From Planctomycetia bacterium (GTDB taxonomy: Bacteria > Planctomycetota > Planctomycetia > Pirellulales > JALHLM01), in assembly GCA_034440135.1 (NCBI GenBank), contig JAWXBP010000092.1, forward strand, positions 1 to 38,714: 38,714 nucleotides of DNA, given 5' to 3'. The notes beneath the pieces are model-generated. The model did no database searches, was not told the DNA's origin, and worked only from the letters and a program-made list of their open reading frames with translations. The number at the start of each line of letters is the position of its first letter. Positions within the stretch are counted from its first letter, which is position 1. The translations under genes and the position numbers were made by a program. Below are positions 13,181 through 21,105 of this stretch, in pieces.

Positions 13181-13251
13181 TCGGCCCCGATAGCCGTTGA
13201 CTTGAGCCAAACTGCCTCATCCTGCCGCGCAGTTGAATTCCGCTTACCGCG

Positions 13252-13280
13252 TTGTCGCTTCGCCGAGGGGGTTCTAGAAT
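13252..13280 (+). promoter_or_regulatory. Promoter of the paralogous membrane-protein pair
   Basis: TTGTCG (13252-13257), exactly 17 bp, TAGAAT (13275-13280). Transcription would start near 13287, about 60 nt before the ATG at 13348. This excludes the open frame that begins at 13252 as the true start. Confidence 0.6.
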
Positions 13281-13347
13281 CGAGTGTAGCAAGTCCGCGG
13301 GCGTTGGCTTCGCGGAGCTGAACTGGTCCGACTGTAATGATTGCGCC

Positions 13348-14394
13348 ATGCTTCAATTCCACGGTCGGCGTCCGACGCGCAACTACCTCGCCCGCCGCGA
13401 GCAATGGCGGTTGTTGACGTTGTTCGGCATGCTGGGACTGGTTCTCGTGCTGATGCGCTTTGCCGGCCGCGAGCAATCATGGACTTGGTTGTTCGGCGAA
13501 GAAGCGGCGGGACCTCCGTCCCAAGCTCCCACCGAGCCGGTCGACTCTGTGCTATCGAGCGCGCCGGCGACCGACGTTCCGGACGCGGTGAGGATGCAAC
13601 GGCTCAGTAGCAACAAAGCCGTCACGCCGAAACACTTGCTACCCGGGCTGCCGCGAGAACTCTTTGCGAGCGTGGTGGACAACACCGTGCTGCGCGGCGG
13701 CGACGAGCATGAGGCCTTCTTTCAAACGCTCTCGGTACTGAGCAAGACCGATGAACAAGATGCAAGTTTGCCGCAGCCGCTCGACGTGAGCTTCGTGCAG
13801 TTGCATCGCCAACCGGAATCGTATCGCGGCGAGTGGGTCCGCGTGCGCGGCATTGCGCGCGGCGCATTCCCAGTTTTGTATCCCATGAATACATACGATG
13901 TCTCGTCTCTTTACCAACTGTGGTTGCAGCCGGAGGGACGCCCGGACGATTTGCTGGCGGTCAACTTACTCCAGTTGCCTCCCGGATTTCCGCAAGGAAA
14001 AAAGGTCCAGGCGGAAGTGACAATTGACGGCGTCTTCTTCAAAAGGTGGGCGTATCAGGCCCAAGATAGAAAGATCCGCACTGCGCCGTTGTTACTTGCG
14101 CGCACGGTGGTCTGGACGCCGCCAGCACCGACCGGTATCTCGGCCCCAGCGGAGTTCAGCCCGCTAGATATGGCGCTCGCGGCGTCGGCCGTGGCGCTGG
14201 TCATCGGCGCCGTAGTCTTCATCGTTCGCGGCGGTCAAGGCACAGGCGTATCGGCGAACACACCCGCGCCGGACTTTCACCAACTGGCCGAACAAGACGC
14301 CGGCAATGACGTCGCCCGCATGCTCTCGAATCTGCGCGAACGCGAACTCGCCGATGAAGCGCCGCCCAGTCCGTCGGCGGAGAATGCATCATGA
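13348..14394 (+). CDS. Membrane protein with one copy of an uncharacterised domain (paralogue of the next gene)
   Basis: A 348-aa protein with an N-terminal transmembrane segment (about 21-38) and a second one (about 274-293), so the intervening 230 residues probably lie outside the cytoplasm. A repeated domain covers about 120-256: a helix (EAFFQTLSVLSKT), a beta-rich part (RGEWVRVRGIARGA), and the ending LPPGFPQGKKV...GVFFKRWAYQ...APLLLARTVVW. The same layout is found in the downstream gene, mainly in its second copy. A charged cytoplasmic tail has the helix DVARMLSNLRERELADE. The gene overlaps the next one by ATGA, which indicates translational coupling. No database family is recognised; the beta-rich block could be OB-fold-like (inference). 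Confidence 0.82.
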   Translation: MLQFHGRRPTRNYLARREQWRLLTLFGMLGLVLVLMRFAGREQSWTWLFGEEAAGPPSQAPTEPVDSVLSSAPATDVPDAVRMQRLSSNKAVTPKHLLPGLPRELFASVVDNTVLRGGDEHEAFFQTLSVLSKTDEQDASLPQPLDVSFVQLHRQPESYRGEWVRVRGIARGAFPVLYPMNTYDVSSLYQLWLQPEGRPDDLLAVNLLQLPPGFPQGKKVQAEVTIDGVFFKRWAYQAQDRKIRTAPLLLARTVVWTPPAPTGISAPAEFSPLDMALAASAVALVIGAVVFIVRGGQGTGVSANTPAPDFHQLAEQDAGNDVARMLSNLRERELADEAPPSPSAENAS

Positions 14395-15947
14395 TGGCCG
14401 GTGCGCACGCTGGTCGGAGCAAGGTTCGGGCGCCACTGGAGGCTTGTCCGCCAGTGCCGGAGTTGGGCCCAACTGCGCGACCAGAACACTGGCGGACAAG
14501 CCGCCAGTGGCGCCCCACATCACACTTTCTGCTCGTGTACGTTTTTTTAGCGATGCTCTGCACCAGCGCGGCGCTCGCCGCCGACACCGAACCGCCGCCG
14601 CCGATCAGCGGCTCGCGCGAGATGTTTTCGCTCTACGGATTCGACGACAGCTACTTCGCCAAGCTGCCGGACGCCACGCCGTATGGCGACGATCAAACCG
14701 AGGCCATCTTGCGCGGGCTGATCGCCGTGCGCCGCTTCAGCCGTGTCGATCTCGCGCGCTGGCGTCACCCGGCCAGTGAACTTCCGGCCTGGCTCGCTAC
14801 GCCGGAGGAACATTCCGGTGAGGTTGTCGAGCTACGGGGGCGCGTGAAGCGCGTGACCCGGATTCGACCAATTCCGGAGGTGGCGCGGCGATTCGAGCTG
14901 GACGTCTATTACCGTTGCGACGTGGAGCTCGCGAAGCCGGAAACCGAGGCGACTGTTTTTGCGTTGGCGATTCCGCGGGATTGGCTCGGCGAAAACGAGG
15001 ATAGCCGAGAATGCGACCTGCGCTGCGGCGGTGCGACCGTATTTCTCAAACGGCAAGCGGCCGACGCCGCACACCCGGCGCCGCTGTTCATCGCGCAGCG
15101 CTTGGCCTGGTTCCCGGAGCAAGGCAACTTCGCCTCGCTCGGCAGCCTGGGCTTCGACGCCGGCCTGATTGACGGCGTGCGCGACAAAATCGCGCTTTCG
15201 CAATCGTCGGATTTGGAACGCGAAGCGTTCTACCAGATGCTCGACGCAGTCAGTCGCACGCAGCCGGGAGAACTCCACGCGGTCGCCACGACGGAACTCC
15301 GCACCGCGGCGCAACTCTGGAAGACCGATCTCGCCGCGCAGCGCAAGTCGGCCGACGCCGCACCGGAAAAACTGGCGGAATTGCAACGGCAACTCGATCG
15401 CGCCGCGGACGAGGCGGAGGACGTCGCGCCGTTGTTCAATACTCCCGAGGAATCGCGCGGCCGTCTGGTCACGCTGGTGGGCACGGCGCGACGGGCGATC
15501 GAAATCCGCGTTGACGACGTGGACATTCGCGAGCGGTTCGGTCTGGAGCATTACTACGAGATCGAACTGGTTACGCCCGACTCGCGCGGGAACCCGATCG
15601 CCTTTTGCGTGTTGGAACTGCCGCCAGGAATGCCGACCGGCGACGATCTCTACGAATCGATTCGCGCCACAGGCTTTTTCCTCAAGACCTGGAGCTTCCG
15701 CACCGCGCAATCCGCCGAGGCCGAACCCGGCACGGTGCGCAAGCAACTCGCGCCGCTGCTGATCGGCCGCGACGTCATGCGGCTAACCAACGAGGCAGCG
15801 CCGGATGAATCGCGAGGATTCACGGTCGCCATCGTGGCAGCATTCGTCGCGGGCGTCTTCGCCGTAGCCTGGTGGCTGCATCGCGACGCGGGCCGCAAGA
15901 AACCGCTGCCGGATCGGATTGCAATCCCGCCCGCAGAAAGCCCGTAG
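14391..15947 (+). CDS. Exported membrane protein with two copies of the same uncharacterised domain
   Basis: Up to 518 aa. Residues about 46-64 are a signal peptide (FLLVYVFLAMLCTSAALAAD), and about 478-496 form a C-terminal transmembrane helix. Copy 1 (about 130-242: SGEVVELRGRVKRVTRI ... FLKRQ ... PLFIAQRLAW) is more diverged. Copy 2 (about 277-465: EAFYQMLDAVSRT ... RGRLVTLVGTARRAIEI ... LPPGMPTGDDL ... GFFLKTWSF ... APLLIGRDV) closely matches the upstream paralogue. Start choice is unusual: ATG 14391 overlaps the previous stop, but the next 40 codons run through a family C palindrome, so translation from GTG 14535 is possible. The stop codon is part of a family F repeat. Function is unknown. 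Confidence 0.82.
   Translation: MMAGAHAGRSKVRAPLEACPPVPELGPTARPEHWRTSRQWRPTSHFLLVYVFLAMLCTSAALAADTEPPPPISGSREMFSLYGFDDSYFAKLPDATPYGDDQTEAILRGLIAVRRFSRVDLARWRHPASELPAWLATPEEHSGEVVELRGRVKRVTRIRPIPEVARRFELDVYYRCDVELAKPETEATVFALAIPRDWLGENEDSRECDLRCGGATVFLKRQAADAAHPAPLFIAQRLAWFPEQGNFASLGSLGFDAGLIDGVRDKIALSQSSDLEREAFYQMLDAVSRTQPGELHAVATTELRTAAQLWKTDLAAQRKSADAAPEKLAELQRQLDRAADEAEDVAPLFNTPEESRGRLVTLVGTARRAIEIRVDDVDIRERFGLEHYYEIELVTPDSRGNPIAFCVLELPPGMPTGDDLYESIRATGFFLKTWSFRTAQSAEAEPGTVRKQLAPLLIGRDVMRLTNEAAPDESRGFTVAIVAAFVAGVFAVAWWLHRDAGRKKPLPDRIAIPPAESP
14428..14515. repeat. Palindromic repeat, family C (CACTGGCGG type), inside a reading frame
   Basis: 29-nt arms (14428-14456 and 14487-14515) match with one mismatch; the core is GCGGACAAGCCGCCAGTGG. 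The second copy is at 17486-17572. The repeat lies between the ATG overlapping the previous stop and the signal-peptide codons of the same frame, and leaves the frame open. Confidence 0.88.
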
Positions 15948-16150
15948 GGCGGGCCGCGCACGCAAGTTGGCGCGTTGTGTTGAGAATTCTAGCGCTGAGC
16001 GTGGGCGCACTGTTCTTGTTAGCTTGAGGCCCGCCGCGCGTAGGATGGCGGGCCTTACTGCTTCGAACACAACAGAGCTTGTCGTGGAGCCAAAACGTTT
16101 CAGAACAAATCGGCCGATGCGCGCACGGCCCGCCCTACGCCGCTACGGGC
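15945..16150. repeat. Repeat cluster, family F (GTAGGGCGGGCC type), between convergent genes
   Basis: A copy beginning CGTAGGGCGGGCCGCGC (15944 onward) supplies the TAG stop of the upstream gene. An inverted copy, GCGCACGGCCCGCCCTACG, lies near 16121-16140. Between them is a small hairpin AGGCCCGCC...GGCGGGCCT (about 16026-16053). The cluster fills the spacer to the mtaB stop (16159) and could stop transcription from both sides. Related short pieces, GCCCGTAGCGC and CGCGTAGGGCG, occur at 32935 and 26642. Confidence 0.7.
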
Positions 16151-16158
16151 TAGTGGCG

Positions 16159-17433
16159 CTATTCCGCCGCGAGGATGCGATCCTCGCGCACCTCACCGGC
16201 GATGACATCGGCAAACTGCCGTCGCATCGCCACCGTTCCAGGCAACTCGACCGGCGCATACCGGCACGATGTGCCGACCATTCGCCCCGGTCGTTCTTTT
16301 ACCGGCGATTCCACTAGCACGCGCAGTTGCCGGCCGATGAGTTGGTGGAAATAGCGCCGGCGCAAGTCGGCTTCGAGATTGGCGAGCTCGTTCACTCGGG
16401 CGGCTTTCACCTGTTCCGGAATCTGATTCGGCATCGTGGCCGCGTCCGTACCACGCCTGGCGCTGAACGGGAAGATGTGCAGCTTCGAGAAGCCGACCGT
16501 TTCAACGACGCGGCACGTGGCGGCGAAATCGGCGTCCGTCTCACCGGGGAAGCCGACGATCACGTCAGTCGTCAGCGCGGGGTGATCGAGCGCTTCGCGC
16601 ACCATCAAGCAGCGATCGGTAAATCGCTGCGCGCCCCAACGGCGACGCATGCGTCGCAGTACGTCATCGGAGCCGCTTTGCATGGAGATATGCAAGTGCG
16701 GGCAGATGCGCTCTGAATGCACTTGCATGACGCCGATCAACTCACGCGTGACCTCGGTCGCTTCGATGCTGGAAAGCCGCATCCGGAAATCGCCGGGCAA
16801 TCGCACCAACCGTTCCAACAGGTGCGAGAGCCGCGTCCAGGCGGATTTCGGCCGGTCCCGGTTCCATTCCACGCCGTAGTGGCCGAGATGAATGCCGGTG
16901 AGAATCAATTCGTGAAAACCGGCGTCGACCAATCGTCGGCATTCGTCCTCGATATGCTCCGGCGGGCGGCTGGCGAAATGCGGTCGCACCGTGGGGATGA
17001 TGCAGAAACTGCAGTTTAGTAGGCAACCGTCTTGCACCTTCACATGCGCGCGCTGGCGACCGGAGAAATCGGAGATGCCCGTCGGCAGATCGACGACGCC
17101 GAATCGCGCGAACAGGTCCGGCAATTCACGTTTGTCGGGAATGACCTCGCTCACACCCGGCAGTGCCGCGACTTCCTCCGGCGCGCGCGTGGCGTAACAG
17201 CCCATCACGATGATTCGCGCGCCAGGGTTGCGCTTGGCGAGTTGCCGAATCGTCTGCCGGCTTTTGGCGTCCCCTTCGGCCGTGACCGTGCAGGTGTTCA
17301 CCACACAGAGATCGGCCGGTTCGCCCTCGGCGGCGTCATGAAACCCTGCCCGGGCCAGCCCTTCGCGGACCAACTCCGTCTCGTACTGGTTGACCTTGCA
17401 ACCCAGCGTCACCGTACGAAGTGTGGCAGGCAT
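16159..17433 (-). CDS. mtaB: tRNA t6A37 methylthiotransferase MtaB-type radical SAM enzyme
   Basis: A 424-aa enzyme that adds a methylthio group to t6A37 of ANN-decoding tRNAs. The N-terminal UPF0004 domain begins TLGCKVNQYETELV, the MtaB signature that differs from MiaB and RimO, and carries the extra cluster cysteines in NTCTVT and GCYA. The radical SAM domain has CLLNCSFC. The C-terminal TRAM-like part is about 355-415 (LIGRQLRVLVESP...). The ATG at 17433 is chosen because the conserved N-terminus follows at once. The frame is open for 77 more codons upstream, but those run through a family C repeat. It lies downstream of clpS on the same strand with a 169-bp spacer, so read-through from the clpS promoter is possible. 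Confidence 0.93.
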   Translation of the reverse strand: MPATLRTVTLGCKVNQYETELVREGLARAGFHDAAEGEPADLCVVNTCTVTAEGDAKSRQTIRQLAKRNPGARIIVMGCYATRAPEEVAALPGVSEVIPDKRELPDLFARFGVVDLPTGISDFSGRQRAHVKVQDGCLLNCSFCIIPTVRPHFASRPPEHIEDECRRLVDAGFHELILTGIHLGHYGVEWNRDRPKSAWTRLSHLLERLVRLPGDFRMRLSSIEATEVTRELIGVMQVHSERICPHLHISMQSGSDDVLRRMRRRWGAQRFTDRCLMVREALDHPALTTDVIVGFPGETDADFAATCRVVETVGFSKLHIFPFSARRGTDAATMPNQIPEQVKAARVNELANLEADLRRRYFHQLIGRQLRVLVESPVKERPGRMVGTSCRYAPVELPGTVAMRRQFADVIAGEVREDRILAAE

Positions 17434-17485
17434 GAAATGAAACCGGCAAAGGGGACGAAAACAAAACTGCGCGGCCGCTCGCGGG

Positions 17486-17572
17486 GTGCCACTGGCGGCT
17501 TGCCCGCCAGTGCGGAATTGATTCGGCTTGCACACGCCACTCTGGCACTGGCGGACAAGCCGCCAGTGGCAC
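17486..17572. repeat. Palindromic repeat, family C, between clpS and mtaB
   Basis: 27-nt arms 17486-17512 and 17546-17572 with core GCGG(C/A)TTG(C/T)CCGCCAGTG. It has the same sequence and architecture as the copy at 14428-14515; the loop (33 nt) is unrelated. It lies in the leader between the clpS stop and the mtaB start. Confidence 0.88.
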
Positions 17573-17602
17573 GCACCGCTTTGTATTTTCTTGGAGGAGT
17601 GC

Positions 17603-17968
17603 CTAGTCGCCGTCGCCGGGGGCCGGCTCAATCGTGGAGCGCATCGCCCCGGTGCAGTTCGCAACCAGCCGGTCTTTCCCGTAGGCGTGAACCTGATCGC
17701 GCTTTAACTCCGCGTGTTCCATGGTAGTGGTGAACACAATCGCCCGGCCGGTTTTGTCCACTTCGCAGGCGAGCTTGTAACCGGTCTCCACGGGGTGCGC
17801 GAACAGATCGGCCAGCAGCAGAATCACGTATTCGTGCGTGTGTTCCTCGTCGTTCCAGAGGATCACGTTGTAACGGGGCTGCCGCTTGGGCTTCGTCTTC
17901 TTCTCGGGCTCCGGCAAGGCCACCGCTGGTTCTTCCTCGACAACGGCCGCGGTCGATTCCTCGGACAT
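17603..17968 (-). CDS. clpS: ATP-dependent Clp protease adaptor ClpS
   Basis: A 121-aa N-degron adaptor that docks on the ClpA/ClpC N-domain. The ClpS core (about 32-110) starts with YNVILWNDEEHTHEYV, where Asn-Asp of the substrate pocket is conserved. In the strand aligning with E. coli V-H-x-x-G-x-A, this protein reads CEVDKTGRAIV, so the pocket His appears to be Asp. An acidic, Pro/Lys-rich N-terminal extension (1-30) precedes the core, as usual. ATG 17968 is chosen because GGGGAG lies 9 nt upstream. An ATG at 18028 overlaps a consensus TATAAT and cannot be the start if that box is used. It is divergent from the M20 dipeptidase and would work with the ClpC encoded at 1 kb. Confidence 0.9.
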   Translation of the reverse strand: MSEESTAAVVEEEPAVALPEPEKKTKPKRQPRYNVILWNDEEHTHEYVILLLADLFAHPVETGYKLACEVDKTGRAIVFTTTMEHAELKRDQVHAYGKDRLVANCTGAMRSTIEPAPGDGD

Positions 17969-18005
17969 AGCGTGCATCTCCCCAGCCTGGTGCGTCACCG
18001 CCGCA

Positions 18006-18034
18006 TGGTCGAAATCCAGTATAGCCATTATATT
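18006..18034. promoter_or_regulatory. Overlapping divergent promoters of clpS and the dipeptidase
   Basis: Minus strand: a perfect TATAAT at 18027-18032 for clpS, with only poor -35 candidates (TTTTGC at 17 bp). Plus strand: TGGTCG (18006-18011), 17 bp, TATATT (18029-18034) for the dipeptidase. Both -10 boxes use the same ATTATATT block. Confidence 0.55.
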
Positions 18035-18071
18035 ACGCTCCGTCTGGCAGCAAAACGCGAGGGAGCCCACG

Positions 18072-19442
18072 ATGAGCGACGTCGATCAATACTTGCAGCA
18101 ACACGGCCCCCGCTTCGAGGAGGAGCTGTGCGACCTGCTGCGCATCCCCAGTGTAAGTGCCGACAGCAGCCATAAGGCCGACGTGCGCCGGGCCGGGGAA
18201 TGGGTCGCCGGGCAGTTTCGCGGCCTGGGGTTCAAGACCGAAATCTGCGAGACGCCGGGGCACCCGATCGTGTATGCCGAGAGCCTTGGCGTGCCGGGCG
18301 CACCGACCGTGCTGGTTTACGGGCACTACGACGTCCAGCCGCCGGACCCGTTGAACGAGTGGAAGACCCCGCCGTTCGAGCCGACGCGGCGCGACGGCAA
18401 CCTCTACGCCCGCGGCGCGACCGACGATAAAGGGCAGATGTTTACGCACATCAAAAATGCCGAAGCCTGGATCAAAACGGCTGGCAAGTTGCCGATCAAC
18501 GTGAAGTATTTGATCGAGGGCGAAGAGGAGGTCGGCAGCGAACATCTGGAACACTTCATCGCCACGAACAAAGACCGCCTGAAAAGCGACGTCGTCGTCA
18601 TTAGCGACACCAGCCAATTCGCGGCGGGCGTCCCGGCCATCACCTACGGCCTGCGCGGCATCGCGTACTTCGAATTGAAACTCACCGGCCCGAAACAAGA
18701 CCTGCACTCCGGCTCCTTCGGCGGCGCGGTGACCAATCCGGCGATCGCGCTCTCGAAAATGCTCGCCGCGCTCATCGATGCCGACGGCCGCATTCAAGTG
18801 CCGGGTTTCTACGACGACGTGACGCCGCTCACCGACGAGGAGCGCAAACAATTCGCCGCGTTGCCGTTCGATGAGGCCGGCTTCAAGAAACAGATCGGCG
18901 TCGACGCCGTCACCGGCGAGCAAGGCTTCACGACGCAAGAGCGCAAAAGCGCTCGCCCCACGTTCGATATCAACGGGCTGACCAGCGGTTATCAAGGCGA
19001 AGGCGCCAAGACGGTTCTGCCAGCCCGCGCGAGCGCGAAGTTCAGCTTCCGCCTGGTGCCGAAGCAAGACCCGAAGAAAATCCAAGCCGCGTTGGAAGCA
19101 CAACTGAAAAAGCTCTGCCCGCCAGGCATTCGCCTCGAACTGGTCAGCCACCACGGTGCGCCAGGCGTGGTGGTGCCGCTCGACAGTCCGTATGTCGCGG
19201 CCGCCGCCCGCGCGATCGAACATGGCTTCGGCCGCGCGCCGGTCTACATGCGCGAGGGGGGGTCGATCCCGGTCGTCTCCACATTCCGGCAACAACTCGG
19301 CGTCGACACGCTGCTCCTCGGCTGGGGCCTCGACGACGACAACACCCACAGCCCCAACGAAAAATTCTGCCTCGCGGATTTCCATCGTGGCATCCGCACG
19401 AGTGCTCACCTGTGGAAGGAACTGGCGGCGGTGAAGGCTTAG
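18072..19442 (+). CDS. M20 family metallo-dipeptidase
   Basis: A 456-aa cytoplasmic di-zinc peptidase of the carnosinase/DUG1-like M20 branch. The metal site is complete: His85 and catalytic Asp87 in GHYDVQP, bridging Asp118 in ATDDKGQ, Glu151-Glu152 in IEGEEEVGSEH, Asp in VVISDT (about 179), and the late His in DDDNTHSPNEKF. The lid/dimerisation domain includes the expected LHSGSFGGAVTNP block. GGGAG lies upstream of the ATG, and a promoter shared with divergent clpS precedes it. The likely role is degradation of short peptides, which would fit downstream of Clp proteolysis, though the pairing is only positional. The stop is followed by a 333-bp repeat-filled spacer. Confidence 0.92.
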   Translation: MSDVDQYLQQHGPRFEEELCDLLRIPSVSADSSHKADVRRAGEWVAGQFRGLGFKTEICETPGHPIVYAESLGVPGAPTVLVYGHYDVQPPDPLNEWKTPPFEPTRRDGNLYARGATDDKGQMFTHIKNAEAWIKTAGKLPINVKYLIEGEEEVGSEHLEHFIATNKDRLKSDVVVISDTSQFAAGVPAITYGLRGIAYFELKLTGPKQDLHSGSFGGAVTNPAIALSKMLAALIDADGRIQVPGFYDDVTPLTDEERKQFAALPFDEAGFKKQIGVDAVTGEQGFTTQERKSARPTFDINGLTSGYQGEGAKTVLPARASAKFSFRLVPKQDPKKIQAALEAQLKKLCPPGIRLELVSHHGAPGVVVPLDSPYVAAAARAIEHGFGRAPVYMREGGSIPVVSTFRQQLGVDTLLLGWGLDDDNTHSPNEKFCLADFHRGIRTSAHLWKELAAVKA

Positions 19443-19770
19443 GATTCACCACGGAGGCACGGAGACACGGAAGGAGAGAGGAGAGTGGTAGGTCAGGCAC
19501 CCCGGCGGAAGACAAAAAGCAGCGCGTCGAATTCAACCGAAGCAACGTCCGGAGTCGATGCCGGCAATTTGCCTGATGGGAAAGGACGTCGACGGGGTGT
19601 CTTTGTTGTGGCACGGTCTCCCGACCGTTCCACCGGCCCGACCGAAGGTCTCCAGTACCGCGCGCTACCGAGCCCGTCGTGGCACGGTCGGGAGACCGTG
19701 CCACAACAATTGCTAACGATGCAATCGTCGCATCAAAAACTGAACACTGAACACTGAAAACTTCCAACTA
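19443..19770. repeat. Repeat-filled spacer: family D fragment, family B palindrome, family A half-copy
   Basis: Right after the dipeptidase stop lies a family D-like run (CCACGGAGGCACGGAGACAC, about 19449-19468). A family B palindrome follows, with 31-nt arms 19603-19633 and 19679-19709 (one mismatch), and its loop shares GGCCCGACCGAAGGTCTCC with the copy at 12004. Then comes a single family A arm (about 19737-19767, CTGAACACTGAACACTGAAA) that ends less than 10 nt before the serS ATG. No gene is supported in these 333 bp. Confidence 0.85.
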
Positions 19771-19775
19771 AACCT

Positions 19776-21062
19776 ATGCTCGACCGCCGCTTCATCGTTG
19801 AAAATGCCGCTCTCGTCAAGGAAAACTGCTTGCGCCGCGGCGCGAAGGTCGATGTCGATCGGCTCGTCGCGCTGGATGGCGAACGGCGGTTGGCGCAAAC
19901 GCAGGTCGATGAGTTAAACCGCAAGGCCAACGAGGTCTCGAAGTCCATCGGCCAGACCAAGGACGCGGCGGAGCGCGAAGCCCGCAAGGAAGAAGGGCGG
20001 AAGCTGCGCGAAGCGGTGTCGGCGGCACAGATGTCGCTGGAACAGTTCGAAGTCGACATTGACGCGATCCAGCGCGCGATTCCGAATCTCTCTCATCCCG
20101 CGGCGCCGATCGGCGGCGACGATACGGCCAATCTGGAAATTCGCCGCGGCCAGCACGCCCCGCGCAAATTCGAATTTAAGCCGCTCGACCACGTCGAGCT
20201 GGGTGAGAAGCTGCAACTGTTCGATTTTGAGGCCGGTGCGAAAGTGGCCGGGCATGGCTTTTACTTCCTCAAGAACGAGGCCGTGCTGCTGGAACTCGCG
20301 TTGCAGCATTACGCGGTCAGCTTGCTGATGAGGGAAGGCTTCACGCCGATGATCACGCCGGACCTCGCGCGCAACGAAGTGCTGCAAGGGACCGGCTACA
20401 TTCCGCGCGGGCCGGAGACGCAAATCTACAGTATCGCCGACAGCGACCTCAGCCTCGTCGCCACGGCCGAAATCACGCTCGGCGGGTTGCTGGCCGACGA
20501 AATCCTCGACCCTGCGCAGTTGCCGATCAAACTTTGCGGCATCAGCCATTGCTACCGCACGGAAGCCGGCGCCCACGGACGCGCCACGCGCGGGTTGTAC
20601 CGCGTACATCAGTTCACCAAGGTCGAGATGTTCGCCTTCACACTGCCGGAACAAAGCGATGCGACGCTCGATTACTTCTGCGCACTCGAAGGCAAAATCT
20701 TCGACGGCCTCGGCATCCCCTTCCGCGTCGTCGACACCGCCACCGGCGACCTGGGCGGCCCGGCCTACCGCAAGTTCGACCTGGAAGCCTGGATGCCCGG
20801 CCGCGGCGAACAGGGCGAATACGGCGAAGTCACTAGCACCAGCAACTGCACGGATTACCAGGCCCGCCGCCTCGGCATCCGCTACCGCCCGCCAGGTGAA
20901 AAAGGCACCCGCTTCGTCCACACGCTCAACGGCACGGCCGTGGCCATCAGCCGCGCGATGATTGCGGTGCTGGAAAACTATCAGCAAGCGGACGGCTCGA
21001 TCATTGTGCCAGAGCCGCTGCGGGCGTTGGTGGGGAAGGATAAGATCGCGCCGCACGTCTAA
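19776..21062 (+). CDS. serS: Seryl-tRNA synthetase
   Basis: A 428-aa class II synthetase charging tRNA-Ser (and tRNA-Sec). The N-terminal antiparallel coiled-coil arm is about 25-110 (LNRKANEVSKSIGQTKDAAE). The catalytic domain has TxE (VATAEITLGG), motif 2 around CYRTEAG...LYRVHQFTKVE, the conserved EVTSTSNCTDYQARR, and motif 3 NGTAVAISRAMIAVLENYQ. Length and ends match the family. The ATG at 19776 gives the usual MLDRRFIVEN start. No Shine-Dalgarno sequence is visible: the upstream bases are a family A repeat arm. Unlike most serS genes it stands alone. A strong hairpin follows the stop. Confidence 0.97.
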   Translation: MLDRRFIVENAALVKENCLRRGAKVDVDRLVALDGERRLAQTQVDELNRKANEVSKSIGQTKDAAEREARKEEGRKLREAVSAAQMSLEQFEVDIDAIQRAIPNLSHPAAPIGGDDTANLEIRRGQHAPRKFEFKPLDHVELGEKLQLFDFEAGAKVAGHGFYFLKNEAVLLELALQHYAVSLLMREGFTPMITPDLARNEVLQGTGYIPRGPETQIYSIADSDLSLVATAEITLGGLLADEILDPAQLPIKLCGISHCYRTEAGAHGRATRGLYRVHQFTKVEMFAFTLPEQSDATLDYFCALEGKIFDGLGIPFRVVDTATGDLGGPAYRKFDLEAWMPGRGEQGEYGEVTSTSNCTDYQARRLGIRYRPPGEKGTRFVHTLNGTAVAISRAMIAVLENYQQADGSIIVPEPLRALVGKDKIAPHV

Positions 21063-21105
21063 GCCACTCGAAAAAAGAGAGAGCCTAGTTCGTCGCCACG
21101 GCACA

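Noticed and set aside
18033-19409. 458-codon open frame opposite the M20 dipeptidase
   Set aside because: Antisense shadow of a gene with all metal ligands; composition is Arg/Val/Glu-rich without domains.
19485-19757. 90-codon frame after the dipeptidase
   Set aside because: Consists entirely of family B and A repeat sequence; no ribosome binding site.
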